A program made the position numbers and the translations under genes. Under the pieces are notes generated by a model. That model made no database searches. It worked only from the letters and a program-made list of their open reading frames with translations, and had not been told where the DNA came from. A stretch of DNA of 64,000 bases from a virus: the IMG/VR virus record IMGVR_UViG_3300045131_002463, positions 1-64,000 of that record; one strand, given 5' to 3'. Shown here piece by piece: positions 30,062 to 36,378 of the stretch. Position 1 is the stretch's first letter, and every line of letters starts with the position of its first letter.

Positions 30062-30466
30062 TTAGTCACTAGAACTAAAACTTCCACCAGAATCATACGA
30101 AGAAGAGCTATAATCACTAGAAGAAGAACTATAGTCAGAACTTTCCAAGTCTGAAGAAGAGTACGAATTAGAATAATCAGGATCAGTATCTACAGTTGGT
30201 GTACTTTGATCATAACTCTCCCTGCTGCTATAACTTTCAGAGCCGTCGCTCAGCCACATATAAGCCAGCCCAGCTAAAATAAGTGCGTCTGAAAAATCTA
30301 TACCGTCATCTCTTACGTCTCTAATAAAATCTGATCTTCGCATTCCTTCTGATTTTCTTAATCGGTTCCATGCTATTTCACAAGACGCATTAGCCTGTCT
30401 ACTGGACTTCCCAGCAGTGATTAGATCATTAGTACACCGTGCCATAAAAGATTCTTTTGTTTCCAT
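30062..30466 (-). CDS. 134-aa protein: FMARC motif, short hydrophobic helix, Ser/Tyr/Asp tail
   Basis: Residues 6-40 (SFMARCTNDLITAGKSSRQANASCEIAWNR) share the F-x-x-R-C...C...W/F pattern with the products at 35677 and 35869. A short hydrophobic helix follows (DALILAGLAYMWL), then about 60 residues of Ser/Tyr/Asp low-complexity sequence. The motif is seen at the N-terminus of some phage prohead-region proteins. Confidence 0.72.
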   Translation of the reverse strand: METKESFMARCTNDLITAGKSSRQANASCEIAWNRLRKSEGMRRSDFIRDVRDDGIDFSDALILAGLAYMWLSDGSESYSSRESYDQSTPTVDTDPDYSNSYSSSDLESSDYSSSSSDYSSSSYDSGGSFSSSD

Positions 30467-30480
30467 TTTTTCTCCGTAGT

Positions 30481-31500
30481 TTATTTTTCTTTTAGAAGAT
30501 ACTCATTATTATGGACCTTCGCACTGAGTAAACTGTAACCTAGCGCAGGTGAAAGCCTAGACACAACAGGTCTTATAACTATACCTTCTCTCTGATTCTT
30601 AGTGCCTTCATAATACCCTTCTGCCTTCTTCAGTAGATCATCAAGTGTATGATTAAAAGTATACTCATCTTCAATAGGGACTGTTTTAAGCCCTAATTTC
30701 TTACAGACCTCAAGAAGCTCTTCTTTACCTCCATACACTCCCCTATCTAAGAAGAACACGTTAAAAGCGAAAGCATCTAAACCTTTTAACTGTAAAGGAT
30801 TTTTCTGCACGCCTTCTCCGCATAACTCAAGTTGAATGTATATATTCTCATTCAACGCCGCAAACTTTTCTTCTAAACCATAACTAAGGGCTACCTTCCA
30901 GAAAGCATTGGTTTCGTCTTTATCTAAATTCAAATTTCTAGAGCATACGCCAAAAGGATCTTCAATTCCTTTATTATAATACACTGTCATAGAAGATCCG
31001 TCAAGCTTTATTGTCTGATATATATCTAGTCCGGCGAATTCATAGAAAAGTTTAAGGTGACTCTGTAGGCGGTATTCATCAGTTTTTCTAACGAATACAG
31101 GCAGCGTTCCTTTAGTATTTCCGCCTAGTTTAGCAGAAGGACCTGAGGCCTCATAAGGATCATATTTCTTAACCCCAAGTTGCCGAGTGACATCATCCCC
31201 TTCCTGAAGATAACTCTTATTAAGATTAAGAGAAGCAATAGGAAGAGCTAGGCCCTGACTTAGTGTCCCTTTCAATCTCATTGTCTTTACCCGAAATTTT
31301 CTCGGGCGCATAAATTCGAAAACTTCCTGCTCAGGAAGGATAGAGTCTACTTCAAAATAAGCGCATAAGTCTCCTACCTGAAATTCCCCCTTCCTAGTTA
31401 CCGCTCTCCATCCCATTACCTCGGCAAGTTCAATAAAATCGGCACCTTCTATCGGGGTTAAAGACTTAATACGCTGAATTGTAACTAACGATCTTTCCAT
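30481..31500 (-). CDS. RNA ligase, Rnl5 (DRB0094) type
   Basis: The N-terminal part (~110 aa, MERSLVTIQRIKSLTPIEGADFIELAEVMGWRAV...VGDLCAYFEVDS) matches the N-terminal OB domain of the DraRnl family. Around residue 164 the nucleotidyl-lysine motif KLDGSS appears, followed by IQLELCGEG (motif III-like), DAFAFNVF and EGIVIRP (motif IV) and a late Lys (SAKVHNNEYLLK, motif V). It seals nicked or broken RNA with ATP via a lysyl-AMP. 339 aa is the usual length. It lies next to tRNAs, RtcB and Ro60. Confidence 0.9.
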   Translation of the reverse strand: MERSLVTIQRIKSLTPIEGADFIELAEVMGWRAVTRKGEFQVGDLCAYFEVDSILPEQEVFEFMRPRKFRVKTMRLKGTLSQGLALPIASLNLNKSYLQEGDDVTRQLGVKKYDPYEASGPSAKLGGNTKGTLPVFVRKTDEYRLQSHLKLFYEFAGLDIYQTIKLDGSSMTVYYNKGIEDPFGVCSRNLNLDKDETNAFWKVALSYGLEEKFAALNENIYIQLELCGEGVQKNPLQLKGLDAFAFNVFFLDRGVYGGKEELLEVCKKLGLKTVPIEDEYTFNHTLDDLLKKAEGYYEGTKNQREGIVIRPVVSRLSPALGYSLLSAKVHNNEYLLKEK

Positions 31501-31746
31501 TTATTTCTCCGTCAACCATTTTATGTTAATTTTTAAATGACTACAAATCTCATCAACAGAATATCTTTCCTCTCCCTCCTGCCCATACCAGATATCAACA
31601 TGCTCAGACATACCATCAACTTTCACCATGACATTTACTCTATATCCTTCTTCCTGCCTAGTAAAAATGGCATTACCTGCTGTATATAAATTATCATACT
31701 CATCCTGTCCCGGAAATAAAGTTATTTTATAATTGAAGGAATCCAT
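31501..31746 (-). CDS. Hypothetical 81-aa protein
   Basis: Begins MDSFNYKITLFPGQDEYDNLYTAG. Acidic alpha/beta. Overlaps the DUF3310 gene by one base. Unknown. Confidence 0.72.
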   Translation of the reverse strand: MDSFNYKITLFPGQDEYDNLYTAGNAIFTRQEEGYRVNVMVKVDGMSEHVDIWYGQEGEERYSVDEICSHLKINIKWLTEK

Positions 31747-32054
31747 TATTTTTCCATTTCCTCAATTTTTTTATTCAGAAACCAAGCGGCCTTTTTCAGG
31801 TCTTCTAGCGGCTTACCCTTTCTCTGATATCTCGATAGATATTTTATCACTGACCCAAGATAAAAATCAAGCTCCCATGCGTTTATCACATCAATAGGCT
31901 GTATAGAAGAGTACTGATAATGCTCTGGTTTATTTACTGGATCAGCCTCTTCCTTAGGAGGTTTACATTTAGGCATAGGAGGGAACTTAGTTACCCTAGG
32001 CAAGCCATAAGAATATGAACCATAATGCCCTACTAGTAGATTATTCTCGCTCAT
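31746..32054 (-). CDS. DUF3310 protein
   Basis: DPVNKPEHYQYSSIQPIDVINAWELDFYLGSVIKYLSRYQRKGKPLEDLKKAAWFLNKKI is the DUF3310 signature (PxHY...IQPIDVI...F..G..IKYL.R...KG...DLKKA.W). The family is frequent in phages; its role is not established. Here a Pro/Lys-rich 40-aa N-terminus precedes it. Confidence 0.9.
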   Translation of the reverse strand: MSENNLLVGHYGSYSYGLPRVTKFPPMPKCKPPKEEADPVNKPEHYQYSSIQPIDVINAWELDFYLGSVIKYLSRYQRKGKPLEDLKKAAWFLNKKIEEMEK

Positions 32055-32061
32055 TTATTAG

Positions 32062-32919
32062 TTATCCTTTCAACGATGCCACAGGAGTTAACTCAATAAC
32101 TATATCTACTAAATCTTCCTGGTTTTTCATTACGACTGTAATATCTTTATAGCTTCCTACGGCTTCGTCTAAATCTGCTTGGTTTCTAATACCATGGACA
32201 ATGCCTTGATCATCTAGCATCTTTTTTTCTACTTCTAAATTTAACTCGGCCTTAGCCCTAGTTCTACTCATTGTCCTTCCTGCTCCATGAGAACTAGAAA
32301 AGAAAGAATCAGGATTACCTTTTCCCTTTACAATATAGCTTTTAGTGCCGAGACTGCCGGGGATTATTCCTATTTCTCCTTTTTTAGCGGAGGTAGCCCC
32401 TTTTCTATGCACTATAAAATTTTCTTTAAAATGATGCTCATAAGAGGCATAGTTATGAGCGACGTAATATTCCTGAATTACGCTACCTTTAAATCTTTCT
32501 TCTAAAATGTCTTTAATAGTATTAGCTACAATAGCATGATTAAATTTAGCATAAGTCAGACATAAATTCATAGCAGTCCAGTATTCTTCCCCTAGATAAG
32601 AATTTCTGGGTAAAAAATGTAATTCCCAATTAGGGTCTACTTTACTATAATATCTATCGTTTTCTTCCCTAGCCTTTTTATTATAGTAGTTGCCTACTTG
32701 TTGTCCTAAGTTTCTGCTCCCAAAATGTAACATAAACCATATGTTACCTTCATTATCTTTCTGTAATTCACAAAAATGGTTCCCTTCTCCGCAGCTACCA
32801 CACCTAGGAATCTGATGCCTTATAACTTTTCGTATTTCGGGTGGAAGAGAAATATATATCTTTTTAAACTCTTCCGATTTTACCCATTCTTCATAGTCTT
32901 TTGTAATCAAAATGAACAA
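32062..32919 (-). CDS. rtcB: RtcB RNA ligase, C-terminal half
   Basis: Contains the RtcB motifs GEGNHFCELQ and HFGSRNLGQQ, then HRKGATSAKKGEIGIIPGSLGTKSYIV and SSSHGAGRTMSRTRA with the histidine that is guanylylated. Together with the 133-aa N-terminal half at 33646-34047 this gives about 418 aa, the normal RtcB length. A homing endonuclease gene lies between the halves. The start (a TTG near 32919 or 32910) is poorly supported. The halves may assemble as a split enzyme, or this half may be translated by coupling. Confidence 0.88.
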   Translation of the reverse strand: MFILITKDYEEWVKSEEFKKIYISLPPEIRKVIRHQIPRCGSCGEGNHFCELQKDNEGNIWFMLHFGSRNLGQQVGNYYNKKAREENDRYYSKVDPNWELHFLPRNSYLGEEYWTAMNLCLTYAKFNHAIVANTIKDILEERFKGSVIQEYYVAHNYASYEHHFKENFIVHRKGATSAKKGEIGIIPGSLGTKSYIVKGKGNPDSFFSSSHGAGRTMSRTRAKAELNLEVEKKMLDDQGIVHGIRNQADLDEAVGSYKDITVVMKNQEDLVDIVIELTPVASLKG

Positions 32920-33653
32920 CTCTCCCAGTTGAGATAATTATCTATATTAGACACAGTGCCTTCTTTGTCTGCTTTAAATTCAGACTCCCACACAACTATC
33001 ACCAAATAACCCATATCCCGTAAGGACTGCATTCTAGCTTCATCCTTATCCCATATACTTTGGGCAGGTATTCCTTTTATTAGATCATCGGTATTATACC
33101 TAGAAGGATTAGCATGCCAGTAATCGCCAAAGAATTCAATAATAGTTCCTTCTTTCTCCGCGACTGCGTCCGGTAAGAACCATTTACCCTCTTCGTTGTG
33201 AAGTGTTATTTTTTCTACATCACATACTTCTTTCAACATAGAGAATAGTTCAAGTTCTAATTTGCTTTCATTACATGAAAAATTATTATTGTTTGGAGAT
33301 ATCTTTTCCTCTCTCCAACTTTTTGTCATATGCTCACTTCTAATTGTTTTCTGTTCCGGGTTGTCCTTATACCATTTAGCGATACGCTTGCTTTGCTCCT
33401 CCTTAAACCCCTCTCTCCTAGGCTTAGATACCGCTTTTATAACCTTGGCTCTGTACTCAGGGTCCTTCCATTTTTCCACAGAGGCTACTTTGTTTATTGC
33501 TACTAATTTATCTTTAGTAGCTTGTGTATGCTTTTTACCATAAAAAGGATTATTGATGCCCGACCTATCTCTGTGTTTGGTACAAAATCCACTTTTATTT
33601 TTTAAGGATAAAGTTCTACCACAAACAGGGCACACTCTATCTATGTTATTCAT
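32907..33653 (-). CDS. Homing endonuclease (NUMOD3 + Vsr/PD-(D/E)XK-like), inside rtcB
   Basis: N-terminal zinc-ribbon CPVCGRTLSLKNKSGFC, then NNPFYGKKHTQATKDKL (NUMOD3 DNA-binding motif) and a second repeat-like basic region. C-terminal nuclease like Vsr-type homing enzymes: FLPDAVAEKEGTIIEFFGDYWHANPSRYN ... DKDEARMQSLRDMGYLVIVVWESEF. The ORF overlaps the rtcB N-terminal ORF by 8 bases and the C-terminal ORF by 13, so there is no room for an intron. Confidence 0.85.
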   Translation of the reverse strand: MNNIDRVCPVCGRTLSLKNKSGFCTKHRDRSGINNPFYGKKHTQATKDKLVAINKVASVEKWKDPEYRAKVIKAVSKPRREGFKEEQSKRIAKWYKDNPEQKTIRSEHMTKSWREEKISPNNNNFSCNESKLELELFSMLKEVCDVEKITLHNEEGKWFLPDAVAEKEGTIIEFFGDYWHANPSRYNTDDLIKGIPAQSIWDKDEARMQSLRDMGYLVIVVWESEFKADKEGTVSNIDNYLNWESCSF

Positions 33654-34047
33654 TATTCATCTCTTTTTCTAGTGTTTCTAAATAGTTTACTAAATCTTCA
33701 TCAGGTTCTGGATAATTACCCAACCCGGACGGCACCGCTTCCCTAATTGTCCCTATGGTTTTTTTTAAGTCTTCCTTTGTAAGATTTTTAATGTTTAAAT
33801 TTGTTTTATAGGCAGACATTGAGCATCCAATATCTACCCCTACGCCATTGATAACGAGAGTGTTTTTCGTAGCAAAGATTGCGCCAATGCAGGGACCTTT
33901 TCCAAAATGAGCGTCCCCCATAATGGCTATATATCTACAAGTAAATGGAGCATTGGCTAAGTTCTTAGCTTGCTGCAATGCTCCATCTTCAATGTCATCT
34001 AGCCACATCTTAATAGGAATACGTTCAGAAGAAATTACTTTTTTCAT
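33646..34047 (-). CDS. rtcB: RtcB RNA ligase, N-terminal half
   Basis: MKKVISSERIPIKMWLDDIEDGALQQAKNLANAP...IMGDAHFGKGPCIGAIFATKNTLVINGVGVDIGCSMSAYKTN. The DAHFGKG and GVDIGCSM motifs hold metal-binding Asp, His and Cys residues of RtcB. It stops after EKEMNNE, where the endonuclease gene begins. Start at 34047 because GAGGACTAAT precedes it. RtcB joins 2',3'-cyclic phosphate or 3'-phosphate RNA ends to 5'-OH ends. Confidence 0.88.
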   Translation of the reverse strand: MKKVISSERIPIKMWLDDIEDGALQQAKNLANAPFTCRYIAIMGDAHFGKGPCIGAIFATKNTLVINGVGVDIGCSMSAYKTNLNIKNLTKEDLKKTIGTIREAVPSGLGNYPEPDEDLVNYLETLEKEMNNE

Positions 34048-34048
34048 A

Positions 34049-34426
34049 TTAGTCCTCTTCATTATCCTGCGTTTTCCCTATTCTTTCCATGAATCTTCTG
34101 ACATCTTCAGCCACATCTCCTAGAAGCTCATATACTTTAGCTCTCTCCCAATCAGTAGAGCATTCTAGAATCAAATCATTAAGCTCCCCTATAAAACTAT
34201 AGGTTTCCTGAATAACCGCTTCTACTACTATATCATAAGGTTTATTTACCGGTTCTTCTATGATAGGTTCTTCTTTAGATTTGTTGGTAAAGTCTATTCC
34301 TGAAAAAGCTGTGGGCTCCCATGTACCCCATTCAGCGGTAGGGTCTGTTACTTTCCATGCTTCCCCTGCGTTATGAAGAAAAAAGGGTCTTCCGTATTCA
34401 TCACGTACAATTTTTGGTTCCATCAT
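34049..34426 (-). CDS. Hypothetical 125-aa acidic protein
   Basis: Begins MMEPKIVRDEYGRPFFLHNAGEAWKVTDP. A Pro/Glu linker (EEPIIEEPVNKPYD) is followed by an acidic helical region. Own promoter at 34454. First gene of the unit that leads into rtcB. Unknown. Confidence 0.75.
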   Translation of the reverse strand: MMEPKIVRDEYGRPFFLHNAGEAWKVTDPTAEWGTWEPTAFSGIDFTNKSKEEPIIEEPVNKPYDIVVEAVIQETYSFIGELNDLILECSTDWERAKVYELLGDVAEDVRRFMERIGKTQDNEED

Positions 34427-34453
34427 TTTGCTCCTATTTTAAATTCTTTTCTA

Positions 34454-34482
34454 TGTATACCATAAATTTTAATGCTTGTCAA
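34454..34482 (-). promoter_or_regulatory. Core sigma70-type promoter for the rtcB unit
   Basis: TTGACA (34477-34482), 17-bp spacer ending TATGG, TATACA (34454-34459). Confidence 0.8.
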
Positions 34483-34563
34483 GCTTTTTTTGAAGAGGGC
34501 GAAAAAAATGCGGAGAATAGGTCATACATTCTCCGCAAACCCAATGTCGGCATGGTTAGAATT

Positions 34564-34577
34564 TGCAATCAATTGCA
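34564..34577. repeat. Palindrome copy 4 (TGCAATCAATTGCA)
   Basis: Intergenic, between the lipoprotein stop and the promoter at 34454-34482. Flanking bases extend the dyad to ATTTGCAAT..ATTGCAAAT. Confidence 0.78.
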
Positions 34578-34594
34578 AATATCAGATCAATCGG

Positions 34595-34867
34595 TTATTT
34601 TGTGCGCTTTTTAAACGATTCTTCAGTAACATCTTCTTTTGTAATTTTTACTGTTCCTGGAACATCCCAGATACGACCATCTATATCACGTATACGAAAA
34701 GTATTTCCATCCCATTCGCCATAGCCCACAACATAATGAAGATCATCTACCTCAAAAGCCTGAAGCTTACCAGACTCTTTAGCTTCTCTAGCAGCATCTC
34801 TACTGGCTTTATCTCCACATCCCGCTAATAAAAATAAACATAAGCAAAGTAAAATATATTTTTTCAT
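34595..34867 (-). CDS. Lipoprotein, 90 aa
   Basis: MKKYILLCLCLFLLAGCGDKASRD has a basic start, hydrophobic core and the lipobox LAGC, so the Cys at residue 17 is lipidated. The remainder is a small charged domain (VVGYGEWDGNTFRIRDIDGRIWDVPGTV). It could act in superinfection exclusion, as other phage lipoproteins do; not shown. Confidence 0.85.
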   Translation of the reverse strand: MKKYILLCLCLFLLAGCGDKASRDAAREAKESGKLQAFEVDDLHYVVGYGEWDGNTFRIRDIDGRIWDVPGTVKITKEDVTEESFKKRTK

Positions 34868-34882
34868 AATAAACTCCTAAGT

Positions 34883-34968
34883 TGGTGCCGTGGGATCGAT
34901 TTGCACGACCGGTGTTTCTTATGTAAATGCTCTACAGGCATTCGCCTTCGCTACTAGGCAACCACGGC
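34883..34968 (-). tRNA. tRNA-Tyr (GTA)
   Basis: Acceptor GCCGTGG/CCACGGC, D stem GCCT/AGGC, anticodon stem AATGC/GCATT with loop CTGTAGA, long class II variable region, T stem GGTCG/CGATC, ACCA encoded. The long variable arm fits bacterial tRNA-Tyr. Confidence 0.9.
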
Positions 34969-34972
34969 AAAA

Positions 34973-35052
34973 TGGAGGCAGGGGCAGGAATTAAACCTGC
35001 GTATAAGGGTAGTTTTGCAAAACTACCCACCTAATCTCTCGGTCACCCCGCC
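34973..35052 (-). tRNA. tRNA-Cys (GCA), 8-nt anticodon loop
   Basis: Acceptor GGCGGGG/CCCTGCC with discriminator T73 (the Cys identity base) and CCA encoded; T arm GCAGG/CCTGC with loop TTTAATT. The anticodon arm is a perfect inverted repeat (GTAGT...ACTAC), which leaves an 8-nt loop TTTGCAAA instead of 7 and makes the tRNA 80 nt. The identity rests on GCA and T73. Confidence 0.75.
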
Positions 35053-35058
35053 TTATCT

Positions 35059-35379
35059 TTACCCACCACCCATAAGGCGAGTAATATCGTGTTTTTCTTT
35101 TTCTAAATCTTTGCGCGCTTTTTCTGCTAAAGATTCAAGAAACTCAGCCTTCTCTCTAGTAGAGACTAAAATTTGGGCCACCGCTTCTTTAGATCTTCCT
35201 AAATAACTATTTAGTTCCTCATGCAAATTAGTCGCAAGTGCAGGAAACTGCCCATTATTTACTATTACAGGAGCAGGGTTTATAATTTCCATTTCTGGTT
35301 CAGACATAACAACTTCCTCTATCGCTTCTTGTTTTTTCTTCTTCGGGAAAGTATAATTATTTACAATTTCTATTGTCAT
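35059..35379 (-). CDS. Hypothetical 106-aa coiled-coil protein
   Basis: Begins MTIEIVNNYTFPKKKKQEAIEEVV. Residues 55-100 (LNSYLGRSKEAVAQILVSTREKAEFLESLAEKARKDLEKEKHDI) are a charged helix with coiled-coil pattern. It lies within the tRNA cluster. Unknown. Confidence 0.75.
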   Translation of the reverse strand: MTIEIVNNYTFPKKKKQEAIEEVVMSEPEMEIINPAPVIVNNGQFPALATNLHEELNSYLGRSKEAVAQILVSTREKAEFLESLAEKARKDLEKEKHDITRLMGGG

Positions 35380-35388
35380 ATTTTTTAT

Positions 35389-35464
35389 TGGCGACTCCTG
35401 CGGGGTATGATCCCGCTCCGATAGTTCGACAGACTATCATGCTGCCAGCTTACACTAAGGAGCC
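35389..35464 (-). tRNA. tRNA-Asp (GTC)
   Basis: Acceptor GGCTCCT/AGGAGTC, D stem GTGT/GCAT, anticodon stem ATAGT/ACTAT with loop CTGTCGA, T stem GCGGG/CCCGC, discriminator G73 and CCA encoded, all as in tRNA-Asp. Confidence 0.9.
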
Positions 35465-35472
35465 TTTAAAAT

Positions 35473-35592
35473 AACGCGGGTTGGATTTTAACCAACGGTT
35501 GTCTTAGCATGAACACAATTGTTGCCTAGGCTATAGTGCCCCGCCTTGATCACGCCTCTCAGGCGCTCCTCTAAACACTCGGATACCGCGTT
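35473..35592 (-). ncRNA. Aberrant 120-nt tRNA-like sequence (Leu/Ser-like)
   Basis: Acceptor-like stem AACGCGG/CCGCGTT and a T arm (GTTGG/CCAAC, loop TTAAAAT). The D region (TATCCGAGTGTTTAGAGGAG) resembles class II tRNAs. A possible anticodon stem GCGC/GCGT with loop CTGAGAG would give GAG (Leu). About 55 extra bases separate it from the T arm, and CCA is not encoded. Could be a decayed tRNA, an interrupted tRNA or a tRNA-mimic RNA. Confidence 0.45.
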
Positions 35593-35596
35593 ATAT

Positions 35597-35672
35597 TGGT
35601 AGCGGGGACCGGGGATGATCCGGCACAGACTGCCTTATGAGGGCAGTGCTCTACCAATTAAGCTACCCCGCA
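35597..35672 (-). tRNA. tRNA-Met (CAT), mismatched 1:72
   Basis: D stem GCTT/GAGC, anticodon stem CTGCC/GGCAG with loop CTCATAA, T stem GCCGG/CCGGT, ACCA encoded. Acceptor pairs 2-7 are perfect, but position 1 (T) faces T at 72. An unpaired 1:72 is a mark of initiator tRNA, but the anticodon stem lacks three consecutive G:C pairs of initiator type. A CAT anticodon could also be lysidine-modified Ile; elongator, initiator and Ile2 roles are all open. Confidence 0.85.
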
Positions 35673-35676
35673 ATAA

Positions 35677-35868
35677 TTATTCATCAAATTCAATGTTATC
35701 TAAACTAGACATGGCATCAAATTTTCTGCCTTTGGACTTCTTATTGAACATCCCACTACATATTCCAGCTGCTTGTGCGGGAAATGATCCTTCTTTTATT
35801 AGGGCGGGAATACATCTATCCATAAAGTCTTTTTCCGCTTCTCCTGGCTTGGGGTAAGGTATAGGCAT
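35677..35868 (-). CDS. 63-aa FMDRC-motif protein
   Basis: MPIPYPKPGEAEKDFMDRCIPALIKEGSFPAQAAGICSGMFNKK matches an N-terminal motif found in proteins of phage head-gene regions (P-P-G-E...F-x-x-R-C...A..IC). The tail is short and acidic. It neighbours a second copy at 35869. Confidence 0.75.
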   Translation of the reverse strand: MPIPYPKPGEAEKDFMDRCIPALIKEGSFPAQAAGICSGMFNKKSKGRKFDAMSSLDNIEFDE

Positions 35869-36081
35869 TTAAGGAGTCTCCTCTAGTGTAGGGAAGCCCC
35901 AGGTCGATTCATTATCGAGCGATGCCCCCAGGTCTGGATTTCTTTGTGATCTATTAAAAATAGCATTAGATATAATACGCGCCTCTTTCTCAGTCTTACC
36001 ATTTTCCCTTAACAAGGGAATACAACGCGCTACAAAATCATCTACATTTTCTCCTTTTACAGGATCCGGAGTTAAATTCAT
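35869..36081 (-). CDS. 70-aa FVARC-motif protein (paralogue)
   Basis: MNLTPDPVKGENVDDFVARCIPLLRENGKTEKEARIISNAIFNRS aligns with the 35677 product; it ends with a Pro/Thr/Glu-rich acidic tail. The two arose by tandem duplication. Confidence 0.75.
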   Translation of the reverse strand: MNLTPDPVKGENVDDFVARCIPLLRENGKTEKEARIISNAIFNRSQRNPDLGASLDNESTWGFPTLEETP

Positions 36082-36377
36082 GTCTTATCCTCTTTTTCAA
36101 TAATTATTCTCCTAGTCCCTAGATCTGGAGTAGAAGAAGGAGAAGCGCAACATATAGTTGCGCTTTGTTCCAATTCGAACTTGGTCTGTATTTTTTCTAT
36201 CGGCTCTCTACCCATGATTAGACCTACTATATTTTTAAATTCAAGGGAGCTGAGGCTATCGTAGGGTAGTTTGTTGTAGATATCTTCTATCTCTTCTAAA
36301 GTAGTGCTAAACCTCAATACTACATCTTGATTTCTTCCTACTGGGCTGAAGTATGAGGCGCACTCCTTTAATTCCAT
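36078..36377 (-). CDS. Hypothetical 99-aa protein with RRIIIEK tail
   Basis: Begins MELKECASYFSPVGRNQDVVLRFSTTLEEIEDIYNKL and ends GTRRIIIEKEDKT, a variant of the shared R-x-I-[VI]-[VI] tail. It lies directly downstream of Ro60 and is probably co-transcribed with it. Unknown. Confidence 0.75.
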   Translation of the reverse strand: MELKECASYFSPVGRNQDVVLRFSTTLEEIEDIYNKLPYDSLSSLEFKNIVGLIMGREPIEKIQTKFELEQSATICCASPSSTPDLGTRRIIIEKEDKT

Positions 36378-36378
36378 T

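Noticed and set aside
32907-33653. Group I intron or intein in rtcB
   Set aside because: The endonuclease ORF overlaps both rtcB halves by a few bases, leaving no intron RNA core; no splice residues for an intein are seen.
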